Assembly (NCBI RefSeq): GCF_050589645.1 | Contig: NZ_JBNGOQ010000003.1 | Coordinates: 682,001 to 746,000 of the forward strand | Source of the DNA: JBNGOQ01 sp050589645 | GTDB lineage: Bacteria; Bacteroidota; Bacteroidia; Flavobacteriales; Flavobacteriaceae | Direction: 5' to 3' | DNA: 64,000 nucleotides | Shown: piece after piece, positions 31,936 through 40,602 of the stretch | How positions within the stretch are numbered: the stretch's first letter is position 1 | Layout of the letters: the number at the start of each line of letters is the position of its first letter | Notes under the pieces: model-generated | What the model was told of the DNA's origin: nothing | The model's input: the letters and a program-made list of their open reading frames with translations, nothing else | The model's database searches: none | Position numbers and translations under genes: made by a program

Positions 31936-32732
31936 TAGGCTACAATAATTCTATTCCCAAATTGATAGGCCTCCGAAAACAGGCCAAATTGTTCGATATC
32001 CGTTTCCGAAGGGGGCTCACAGCTCCACTTGCGAGAGGGTTTCCAGTCGTACTTGTTTTTTAACATCGCCGCTTGTTCTGCCTGTTTAAGGGCGGCCAAA
32101 GAGGGATCTATGACCGGTACTTTTAGTTTTTTCTGTATGTGCTGATAGAAACCGAATTCGCAGGTACATCCTAAAATAATGGACTCGGCAAAGTCCTCCT
32201 CTACGGCTTTTTGGGCGGCTTCGAATAAATTGTTGGCGGTTACGTCATGGTCTTTTTGAAATTCGCAGACGTTCATATTCACATCCCTAAAGGAGGCCAA
32301 ATGTTCCCCATAACCGTACTCCTTTATGGTGGTCTGCATTTCGTGTTCCCATTTTTTTTGGCCAATGATGACCGAAAACCTGTTGGACAGTTTTAAGGCA
32401 ATCTCTATGGAGGATTGACATGGGGCTACGACGATCATATCACCAGAAATCTCCCTTGCATCCAATAGGTGCGGGTCGTAAAAGCAACCAATGATCAATG
32501 CATCAAAACCTTCCTTTGCCGCCTGCCGGGTCGCTTTGATCAAATCAGAAGCGATAAGGGCGTTATAGGTCCTGTATTCCAGATTGTCCATTTGACCTAC
32601 AGAAGGATGCAGGGATGTTACGTGCACTTCGGTGTTCGGGAACTTGTTTTCCTTGATCATACCGGCAAAAAAAGCGTCGTAGGCCTCAAAGCCGATCGGG
32701 TTCAAATACATGATTTTCAGCGTGTCTTTCAT
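31935..32732 (-). CDS. Asp/Glu/hydantoin racemase family protein
   Basis: A 265-residue protein starting at ATG 32732 (MKDTLKIMYLNPIGFEAYD), just after the HyuB stop. The two catalytic cysteines of the family are recognisable in ALIIGCFYDPH and ESIILGCTCEFG. Hydantoin racemases interconvert D- and L-5-substituted hydantoins so that both isomers can be hydrolysed. Its place between HyuB and the permease fits that role. Confidence 0.85.
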   Translation of the reverse strand: MKDTLKIMYLNPIGFEAYDAFFAGMIKENKFPNTEVHVTSLHPSVGQMDNLEYRTYNALIASDLIKATRQAAKEGFDALIIGCFYDPHLLDAREISGDMIVVAPCQSSIEIALKLSNRFSVIIGQKKWEHEMQTTIKEYGYGEHLASFRDVNMNVCEFQKDHDVTANNLFEAAQKAVEEDFAESIILGCTCEFGFYQHIQKKLKVPVIDPSLAALKQAEQAAMLKNKYDWKPSRKWSCEPPSETDIEQFGLFSEAYQFGNRIIVA

Positions 32733-32733
32733 T

Positions 32734-34395
32734 TTAAATATGATAAAATTCTTTGGCTTCCTTTTTGGTGATATACCCATTTTTTAGGTCCAATAACACC
32801 TGCTCCTTTGGGCGCTTGTTGGGATTGCCGTAACCCCCGCCCGTAGCGGTAACACATCGTACGACATCGCCTTTTTCAAGGAAGATATTCGTGCCTAGGC
32901 TATGTCTTTCCCTGGTACCATCCTTACGAATGATCATAAAATAATTGTAAGACCCGTCATGTCCTCCCTTCATGCCCCAGGTCTTGGTTTTTTCACCTAG
33001 AAAAGCCGCGGTTACACGCGCACCGTCCGAAACAATTTTATAGTCCACATATTGACCGTTCCCGCCCTGGAATTCCCCATAACCGCCCCCTTCATTGTGA
33101 AAGGCGTACTGTTCTACTTGTATACCGTAGCGCATTTCCCGTATTTCTATCGGAATGTTGTAGGATTCCCCGCTGCCGCATGAAAGTTGCCCCCGGTTCC
33201 CATCATGGGTGGCCGATGCTCCCCAGCCTCCGGCCAAGGGTTCGGCCTGTATGTAAAACTGATCGGTGTCCGGGTGCATGCCCGAGATGAAGGTGGCACA
33301 GACCGAGCGTAAATGTCCGGCGGGCAATTTGTCCGGAATCAATGGGGCCAGGATTTTCCAGATGAGATCTATGGCGGTAATCAACACCTCATAATAGACC
33401 GATACCGCCGAAGGTGCCTCGGCACTGACAATGGTGCCGGCTTCGCAAAGCACTTTCATGGGTCTAAAGGCACCGCCATTCGCATCCATACGGGGCGTGG
33501 TAATGGCTTTGAAAAGGCTTCTGCAACCAGTGACCAAACCGCTAAAGGCCAGATTGGTCGCCCCTTTGACCTGGGGGTGCGAGCCGTTAAAATCTGCGAT
33601 GAATTCCGTATCCGTGATGGTAATTTTTGCTTTGATGGGAAAAGGACCTTCGCCAAAACCGTTGTCCTCAATTTCCGTGGTGCCCTCGTAAACGCCGTTT
33701 GGAATTTCCTTTAAGGCTTCAATACACATTCGTTCCCCATAATCCAGAAAATCTTCCTTGGCCTTTTTAAAGGTTTCCAAGCCGTATTTTTCAATTATGG
33801 CAATCACGCGTTTAGCCCCTACGCCCGCCGCTGCAATACCCGCAAATAAGTCGCCAAGCGTACTGTCGGGCAACCTAACGTTGGCCTTGATCAAATCCAC
33901 AATGGCCTCGTTGATTTTTCCCTTGGATTTTACCTTGACAAACGGAAAGTGCAAACCTTCCTGATAAATCTCCGTGGCTACGGTAGAGACCGAACCCGGA
34001 AAGGTTCCGCCCAGTTCTGTCCAATGCGCTTTGTTAACGGTAAATGCAATGAGTTCTTTTTTATAGAAAATGGGATAGATTACGGAGACGTCCGATAGGT
34101 GGGTGCCCCCACCGGCATAGGGGGTATTGGCAATCACAACATCGCCCTCCTCCAGGGCATTTTTTCCATTGAACTTTTCCAAAGTAGCCCTTACCACGGA
34201 ATCCAAAGCCGCAAGAAAAGCGGTCACCCCGTTGCCCTGGGCCAATAGTTCCCCTTTTGCATCGGTAATGCCAACAGCGTAATCCAGGGATTCATAGATA
34301 ATGGGACTCATACTGGTGCGCTGTAGGGTTTGAAACATCTCATCTCCTGCAGCAACCAGGGTATCTTGTATTATTTCCAAGGTGAACTTTTCCAT
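32734..34395 (-). CDS. hydantoinase B/oxoprolinase family protein
   Basis: A 553-residue HyuB-type subunit: EIIQDTLVAAGDEMFQTLQRT near the start, VIANTPYAGGGTHLSDV, DFNGSHPQVKGATNLAF, and the glycine-rich C-terminus NEGGGYGEFQGG and TATGGGYGNPNKR. It forms the enzyme with HyuA. Its ATG overlaps the HyuA stop by one base (TAATG), ensuring coupled synthesis. Confidence 0.9.
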   Translation of the reverse strand: MEKFTLEIIQDTLVAAGDEMFQTLQRTSMSPIIYESLDYAVGITDAKGELLAQGNGVTAFLAALDSVVRATLEKFNGKNALEEGDVVIANTPYAGGGTHLSDVSVIYPIFYKKELIAFTVNKAHWTELGGTFPGSVSTVATEIYQEGLHFPFVKVKSKGKINEAIVDLIKANVRLPDSTLGDLFAGIAAAGVGAKRVIAIIEKYGLETFKKAKEDFLDYGERMCIEALKEIPNGVYEGTTEIEDNGFGEGPFPIKAKITITDTEFIADFNGSHPQVKGATNLAFSGLVTGCRSLFKAITTPRMDANGGAFRPMKVLCEAGTIVSAEAPSAVSVYYEVLITAIDLIWKILAPLIPDKLPAGHLRSVCATFISGMHPDTDQFYIQAEPLAGGWGASATHDGNRGQLSCGSGESYNIPIEIREMRYGIQVEQYAFHNEGGGYGEFQGGNGQYVDYKIVSDGARVTAAFLGEKTKTWGMKGGHDGSYNYFMIIRKDGTRERHSLGTNIFLEKGDVVRCVTATGGGYGNPNKRPKEQVLLDLKNGYITKKEAKEFYHI

Positions 34396-36461
34396 TAGGC
34401 TGTTTTTTGAAGGGTTAGAATGAGGTTCCCGTACGCATCAACCCGTACCTCATGTAGTGGAGTAACCACTGTTGTAGTGGCTGTTTCTGCTATGACGGCC
34501 GGGCCGTGCAACATCATATTTGGCGCTAACAGTTCCCTTCTGTAAAAAGGGGTATCGTGTTTTCCCAAATCATCAAAATCAACTTCCCTCTGATCAAAAA
34601 TGGCTTCGGCTACGGTTCTGCCCGAAGCGTCCATTTTTGGAAAATCCGGCTTTTCTACCGCTACTTCTGCCACCAAATGAAAATTGACCAGTTCCACAGG
34701 AGCTTCCAACCGAAATGAATAGTGCTTTTCGTGTTCTTCATGAAAGTGCGCAATGATGTCCTCCAAGGCGGTTAGCCGTGAAAAATGCGTAAGCAGCACC
34801 TTTACATAATGTTCCTGGCCTGCATAGCGCAAATCGGCATAGTAGGTGAATTTTATGTCTTCCTCTTTGTAGTTATCCGCTTTAAAATTTGAAATGGCTT
34901 CCTTTTGCATTTCAGAAAACGTAGCGGCTATGGTATCCTTTTGCTGGCGGACAAGGGTTAAGACGTTAGTTCTGATATAATCCCTCCTGATGTCGGACAT
35001 GAGCATTCCAAAGGCCGAAAACACCCCGGCATGGGGTGGAACGATCAATTCCGACACTTGAAGCTCTCTCGCCAAGTCTGCGCCGTGCATGGCTCCGCCG
35101 CCGCCAATGACCACCATGGTAAAATCCCTCGGATCATGGCCCTTGTTTACCGAAATAAGTTTTAAGGCGTTTATCATATTGGCATTGGCGATACGAAGAA
35201 TACCTTTGGCTATGGCTTCCTTTGAGCCGTTCAATGTTTTGCACAAGGGTTTGGAGGCCTCGGCTATGCTGGCATGATCTGGTGGTAACTCGCCTCCCAG
35301 AAAATAATCGGGATGTATACGCCCAGTAATGATATTGGCATCCGTGGTGGTCAGGTTTTTTCCTCCACGACCGTAGGCTGCCGGTCCGGGCATGGCCCCG
35401 GCACTTTTAGGACCAACGTGCATTTTACCCCCTTCATCTATCCAGGCAATACTTCCCCCACCATTGCCAATTTCAACAATATCGATTACCGGGGTTTGAA
35501 TGGGATAGCCCGCTTCCGTTCTAGAGTGTTCTATTTTATAGTTGGTGGTGATTTTTACCTGGCCATTTTCTATCAAGGCACATTTGGCCGTTGTACCACC
35601 TATATCCAGCACGATCAAATCTTTTTTACCAATAACCTTTCCCAGGGCGATGGCTCCAAAAACACCACTGGCGGGGCCGGATTCCACCATGGTGATAGGG
35701 TTGGATTTTACATCGTTTAGGGTGGTAATCCCGCCATTGGATTGCATGATATAGGGCGCATCCTGCAAACCTTTGGCCTTCAGCTTTTCTTCAAGCTTGT
35801 TCAGGTATTTTTTGGCGATGGGCAGTACATAGCCAGACAATACACTGGAACTTGTACGTTCGTATTCACGCCATTCCCGGGTTACCTGGTGCGATGCAAT
35901 TATTTCAATCTTGTTGGTCAACTTGGACAATTCTTGAAGGAGCTGGATTTCGTGCTTTGGATTTTTATAAGCATGTAAAAGGCAAACGGCGATGGACGCT
36001 ACATTTTCTTCTTTGCAGGTTTTTAGAATGGCCTTTAGGGTCGCTGTATTGAGCGCTTTGATGACCTCACCTTTGTAATTTATGCGTTCCTCTACCTCGA
36101 ACCTTAGAAAACGCGGCACAAAAGGGGGTTGTTTCACAAAATTGAAGTTGAACAGATCGGGCCTGTTGCAGCGTGCAATTTCCAGGACGTCCCTAAACCC
36201 CTTTGTGGTAATCAATGCGGTTTTTGCCCCCTTACGTTCGGTAAGGGCGTTGATTACCACTGTGGTGCCATGGGCGAAAAACCCAATTTCCTTTAGGTCT
36301 ACCTTTCCCTTGTTGATCGTGTCCAATATTCCCTGCTCAAAGTTGGCAGGCGTGGTGTCCGCTTTTGCTACTTTTACCCCTGTGGGTTTCCCTGTTTTGC
36401 GATCAAATTCCAGGCATACAAGGTCTGTAAAAGTCCCGCCGATGTCTGTTGCGACTCTCAT
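34395..36461 (-). CDS. hydantoinase A/oxoprolinase family protein, first gene of operon
   Basis: A 688-residue HyuA-type subunit: RVATDIGGTFTDLVCLEFD, FAHGTTVVINALTERKGAKT, YIMQSNGGITTL, VLDIGGTTAKCALIENG, and the GGGAMHGADLARELQV region. With HyuB it resembles ATP-dependent N-methylhydantoin hydrolase, 5-oxoprolinase or acetone-carboxylase-type enzymes; the two-subunit layout and the racemase favour a cyclic amide. It begins about 20 bases after a terminator that separates it from the TonB receptor gene. Confidence 0.9.
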   Translation of the reverse strand: MRVATDIGGTFTDLVCLEFDRKTGKPTGVKVAKADTTPANFEQGILDTINKGKVDLKEIGFFAHGTTVVINALTERKGAKTALITTKGFRDVLEIARCNRPDLFNFNFVKQPPFVPRFLRFEVEERINYKGEVIKALNTATLKAILKTCKEENVASIAVCLLHAYKNPKHEIQLLQELSKLTNKIEIIASHQVTREWREYERTSSSVLSGYVLPIAKKYLNKLEEKLKAKGLQDAPYIMQSNGGITTLNDVKSNPITMVESGPASGVFGAIALGKVIGKKDLIVLDIGGTTAKCALIENGQVKITTNYKIEHSRTEAGYPIQTPVIDIVEIGNGGGSIAWIDEGGKMHVGPKSAGAMPGPAAYGRGGKNLTTTDANIITGRIHPDYFLGGELPPDHASIAEASKPLCKTLNGSKEAIAKGILRIANANMINALKLISVNKGHDPRDFTMVVIGGGGAMHGADLARELQVSELIVPPHAGVFSAFGMLMSDIRRDYIRTNVLTLVRQQKDTIAATFSEMQKEAISNFKADNYKEEDIKFTYYADLRYAGQEHYVKVLLTHFSRLTALEDIIAHFHEEHEKHYSFRLEAPVELVNFHLVAEVAVEKPDFPKMDASGRTVAEAIFDQREVDFDDLGKHDTPFYRRELLAPNMMLHGPAVIAETATTTVVTPLHEVRVDAYGNLILTLQKTA

Positions 36462-36481
36462 AACATGATTTATATAATTTG

Positions 36482-36516
36482 GTTAAAAAAAGCCACTAAT
36501 GGTGTTTTTAGTGGCT
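36482..36516 (-). terminator. terminator between TonB receptor and hydantoinase operon
   Basis: GCCACTAA and TTAGTGGC form an eight-pair stem followed by seven T residues on the minus strand. Its position implies strong receptor expression with reduced or separately started transcription of the enzymes. Confidence 0.85.
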
Positions 36517-36576
36517 TGACATTCACCTCAATACACTTAAACTAATTCAAATTGTGATGAAACATTTCTGGTAAAA

Positions 36577-38931
36577 TCAGAACCTGTATGTTACACCCGC
36601 CCCATAGGCTGCTGGTTGACCCAGCCATGCCAAATCGGAACCGCCATTGGAAAAGGTCTGCGCAAAAAATTCTGTAATATATTCGGTATCCGTGATGTTG
36701 GTCCCCCAAAGATTTACGGAAAACTTATCGAACGTAAATCCTAGCCGGGCGTTGAGCAAACTATAACCGGAAGATGATGCGGCATTGTCTTCGTGCCAAT
36801 AAATTTTTCCGGTACCCTCTAGATTGATGTTGCCGCTAAAGGAGATCTTTTTTGAGATGTCAAAACTGGATTCCAGGGCAAAACTATAACTGTCCTGGGG
36901 TATCAAGGGGGTATTCCTCTCGGAAACGTCTATTTGTTCGTTGGCACCGGTACTCACTGTCGATGTCCCTTCAATGATCCTGGATTTGCTGACACCGTAA
37001 CTCGCTAGAATGTCCAAATATTTTGAAGTTCTTAATTTCAGATCCGCTTCAAAACCTACAGACTCGCTATTGGGAACATTGAAATTTCCGATAAGAATAT
37101 TACCGGCCCCACCATCGAGCAGCAAGGCGTACAGTTGCTGGTCCTTAAAATCGATGTAATAACCCGAAATGTTCAGGATAAACCGATCGTTCCAATAGCT
37201 GTTTTTAATGCCCACCTCATAGTTATTGGTAATCTCCGCGTTGTATTCGGAATTAAAACGTACCGTGTTGTCCTGATTAAACCCCCCTGCTCTGTAGCCC
37301 CTCCCATAGTTTGCATACATCAACATATGATCGGTAGCGTTAAACGCCAGGGACAGTTTGGGCTGCAATTGGGAATCCGTTTTAGTGGGTTTGATGCCCA
37401 GGGTCCTGTTGTCCTGCTCAATATCGTCGTTGTCAAAACGAAGCCCGGCGGATATGGTAAATCGATCCGAAACCTTGACATCTAGAAAACCAAAAGCGGC
37501 AAGGGTAGAGTAGGTGTTGGTAAAATCCGAAATGGCCAGTCTTGACTGTGTGCCGGATGGCTGAAATGGGGGCGCAAAGAATCCAAAATCGGCCGTGGCA
37601 TCAGTGACCAAAAGCTTGTCCAATTTTTGGTAGAATGCCCCTACATCCCAAGTTACCTTGCTATCCGGATTGTTTGCCGAACTCAGGCGAATTTCCTGAT
37701 TGATCGTCTCCGTATTGCTGTCCTGTATTTGACGTAGCACATCGGCCGGAGTAAAATCCAAATCGCCTACATGGTTCCTATCCCCTTTGTTGTAGGTAGA
37801 GGAGGAGGTAAGCGTAACATCATTTAGATTGAAATTCAGCTTAAGGTTGCCATAAAAGGCATCCAGGGTAGAAACACCCAACTGGTCGGCCTGAATGGCC
37901 AGATTGTCAAAGTCATCCGGGGAAATATTGGCACTTCCGTTGGTTGGCACGGCATAATATACGGCCCCGGCCTCGGCATCGATCAATTGGGCCGTTAAAG
38001 TAGCGGATGTTTTGGAAGATAAATTGGCTTTCAATTGTGCGCGTATGGATAGATCTTCGATAAAATCTGGGGAGGTGCCCAAAGTGGTGTTATCCAACAG
38101 GCCATCGCCTTCCTTGTACGTTCCCGATATACGATAGAACAGTTTGTCCTTGATAAGCGGACCGGTCGAGGACAATTGTGCCTTGAACAGGTTTCCATTG
38201 GCATAACCCATCTCAATTTTATTTCTCGGGGTATTGGTGGGTTCATTGGTGACTATGTTGATCGCTCCGGCAATGGCGTTTCGACCATATAAGGCGCCTT
38301 GGGGTCCTTTGACCACCTCTATAAGTGCCAAATCGAACAATTCCTGGTTGATCAAGTTGGGGTCGGGCAAGGTGACACCGTCAATGACAAAGGCAATGGG
38401 CGATTCACCGTTTCTAATATGTGAAATGCCCCTTACCGTAATAAAGTTGTTACCAATGTTCTGGGAGTTGGTGAAGTTTACATTTGGTATCTGATCGGCA
38501 AAAGTCTGAATGTTGTTGATACCCTTGGTTTCGATGGCCTTGGCCGTGAATGTTACGACCGATTCGGGTATGGACTGTACCGATTCTGCCCTACGTCTTG
38601 CGCGCCCCACCACACCATCGAAGCCCTGCACCACAACCTCGTCGAGTTGGGAAGCATCTTCCTGCATGGTGACATTCAAAATGTTGCTATCAGCAGTGAT
38701 TTCCTCGGTTTTATACCCCAGGAAGGAAAAGACAATGGTAGCCCCGTTCCTTACATTTATGGCATAATTACCCTTAAAATCCGTTGTTGTTCCATTGGTG
38801 GTTCCTTTTTCAATAACGGAAACACCAAGCAAAGGTCCATCAGCGGCTTCTACCTTGCCGCTTATCTCTATATGTTGGGAGTGGCAGAAAAATGGGAGAA
38901 AGATTACAAGGAATACGATTTTTCTAAACAT
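36577..38931 (-). CDS. TonB-dependent receptor for the hydantoinase-pathway substrate
   Basis: A 784-residue outer-membrane receptor: signal peptide (about 1-18), carboxypeptidase-regulatory-like domain (about 22-100, ISGKVEAADGPLLGVSV), plug domain (about 115-235, VDGVTLPDPNLI, VVKGPQGALYGRNAIAGAINIVT) and a beta barrel ending in a terminal aromatic (GAGVTYRF). No SusD-type lipoprotein accompanies it, so the ligand is probably small rather than a glycan. It is directly upstream of the hydantoinase genes on the same strand and is the likely uptake route for their substrate. Confidence 0.9.
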   Translation of the reverse strand: MFRKIVFLVIFLPFFCHSQHIEISGKVEAADGPLLGVSVIEKGTTNGTTTDFKGNYAINVRNGATIVFSFLGYKTEEITADSNILNVTMQEDASQLDEVVVQGFDGVVGRARRRAESVQSIPESVVTFTAKAIETKGINNIQTFADQIPNVNFTNSQNIGNNFITVRGISHIRNGESPIAFVIDGVTLPDPNLINQELFDLALIEVVKGPQGALYGRNAIAGAINIVTNEPTNTPRNKIEMGYANGNLFKAQLSSTGPLIKDKLFYRISGTYKEGDGLLDNTTLGTSPDFIEDLSIRAQLKANLSSKTSATLTAQLIDAEAGAVYYAVPTNGSANISPDDFDNLAIQADQLGVSTLDAFYGNLKLNFNLNDVTLTSSSTYNKGDRNHVGDLDFTPADVLRQIQDSNTETINQEIRLSSANNPDSKVTWDVGAFYQKLDKLLVTDATADFGFFAPPFQPSGTQSRLAISDFTNTYSTLAAFGFLDVKVSDRFTISAGLRFDNDDIEQDNRTLGIKPTKTDSQLQPKLSLAFNATDHMLMYANYGRGYRAGGFNQDNTVRFNSEYNAEITNNYEVGIKNSYWNDRFILNISGYYIDFKDQQLYALLLDGGAGNILIGNFNVPNSESVGFEADLKLRTSKYLDILASYGVSKSRIIEGTSTVSTGANEQIDVSERNTPLIPQDSYSFALESSFDISKKISFSGNINLEGTGKIYWHEDNAASSSGYSLLNARLGFTFDKFSVNLWGTNITDTEYITEFFAQTFSNGGSDLAWLGQPAAYGAGVTYRF

Positions 38932-39045
38932 GCCTTATTTGATTAAAAATTAGTTGGTTAAATATATTGAGGGTTATTTTCCTAAAAACATCTTCCAAAT
39001 AATTTATTTTATTTTTGTAATTCCTAACTAATATTCTGGAATCTA

Positions 39046-40281
39046 ATGGAAAATATTTTAAAAGGCGATGACAATGAAACCCTTTTGTTGACCAAACAGG
39101 TATTTAACGTATTGTTGTACAACGTTATAGCTCATTTTAAGAAGTCGCACAACATCGGCGAAAAGTATAAAGATTCCCAGTTGTATGGTTTTGGAAACTA
39201 CGATCCGGAAAAACCCAGCTTGAAGAATGACCTTGAACTTGTACTACGGGGGTATGTGAATGGGAAATATCTTTATAACAAACATCGGGAAGCCTCCTCT
39301 GGTAAACCCCTCATTAAGATCAGCCGGGAATACAAGTCGCTCTTTTTTAATTATTTGGGATATAAGAACATCACCGAGTTTATCGGTAGTGACCTGTTTA
39401 CCATCAAGCAGCGAAATAAGCAATTGGAATTATTGAACCAGGGCGGTAGTTTGAGCGATTACTACTATGTGTGTTATTATTTCGGCGAGGACAACAAAAT
39501 GAACAAGGGCCAGATCATTATTTATAATGAGTGGAAAACGATTGAAATGGTATACGTGTACGTGGATGAGAATGGGGATAAGGGGGTATATACATTTTAC
39601 GGGACCATTAGTCAAAGTGAGGACTTTGCACATTTTGACACCAAGTATTATGTGGGAAATAAAAAAAGTGAGGGTGCAAAATTTATCTTTTTTATTGGAA
39701 AATCGTCGCCCAACGAACGGCATTACCTCATAGGAACCTATTCGGGATTTGATAAATACGATAGGGCCATCGCCGGAAAAATGATCTTGAAAAAATACAG
39801 CTCCAAGGCGGAGGTCGAGGAAGAAGTGAACAACAAATCATTTGACCCTATCATCTGTCAGGAACTCAATAAGGTGAGATTGGTCGTTGAAAGTAACATA
39901 AGGAAAAACCCGTTGATGTTTTCCAAAAAGAGTCCGTTCGCCCAGGTATTGATGGGGTCTTCCGGAAATTATTTCTTTGAATTCACCATTGGGGAAAACA
40001 CCTATGGGTTAAACCTAAAAATAGAAAAGTACCATTACAATATTGTTAGTCTAAACGATTCCATAATCATCGAGGACGATCGGGTCTCTGTACTGAACAA
40101 AGGCCAAATCCTACATCTTGATTTCTCGGTATCCGGAATGTTCCATTTGCAAAAAACATCCATATATATCAATGCGCTCGACTTCATTGAAAAAGGAAGC
40201 GGAGTAATAGGGAATTTTAATGGCGTGGATATCAACAATAAAATTGTATCGGGAAAGGTGCTTATCAGTAATCTGGTTTAG
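39046..40281 (+). CDS. protein of unknown function, divergent from TonB receptor
   Basis: A 411-residue soluble-looking protein without a signal peptide. The first 120 residues are helical and Lys/Tyr-rich with a possible compact domain (KSLFFNYLGYKNITEFIG). The rest is beta-rich with regular aromatic residues. I do not recognise a family. Its divergent position next to the receptor is where a regulator of the uptake/hydantoinase genes would be expected, but I see no clear HTH. Only 114 bases separate the two start codons. Confidence 0.65.
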   Translation: MENILKGDDNETLLLTKQVFNVLLYNVIAHFKKSHNIGEKYKDSQLYGFGNYDPEKPSLKNDLELVLRGYVNGKYLYNKHREASSGKPLIKISREYKSLFFNYLGYKNITEFIGSDLFTIKQRNKQLELLNQGGSLSDYYYVCYYFGEDNKMNKGQIIIYNEWKTIEMVYVYVDENGDKGVYTFYGTISQSEDFAHFDTKYYVGNKKSEGAKFIFFIGKSSPNERHYLIGTYSGFDKYDRAIAGKMILKKYSSKAEVEEEVNNKSFDPIICQELNKVRLVVESNIRKNPLMFSKKSPFAQVLMGSSGNYFFEFTIGENTYGLNLKIEKYHYNIVSLNDSIIIEDDRVSVLNKGQILHLDFSVSGMFHLQKTSIYINALDFIEKGSGVIGNFNGVDINNKIVSGKVLISNLV

Positions 40282-40602
40282 ACAAACCGCATATCTGTCA
40301 ATGAGTGTAAATCCAGGTATTTGATGAATGTAGTGAACGAATGATATGAAAAGTCGGTACTATGGTATGCTCATTTTATTGATTTAAATCCTTTGTAGCT
40401 ATCCTCGTCCCGTCAGGTATCGCTAACTCCAAAGTGTCTTTTAGGTTCATTATTCTGAAATTTTTTTGGCAGAAGCCTTTTCCAAAAGAACAATTTGTCC
40501 TTTTTCAATACGGTGCACTCTTAGTGTTACATAATGCAACACACGTGCTAAGAAGCTGATAAAAAAACATTTAGCTTTAGCATAGTATTAAAAAATTGCG
40601 TT
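40282..40602. other. intergenic region, nothing supported
   Basis: About 320 bases of AT-rich sequence without a plausible gene, RNA or strong terminator. The last 60 bases presumably carry the promoter of the WG-repeat gene. Confidence 0.4.
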
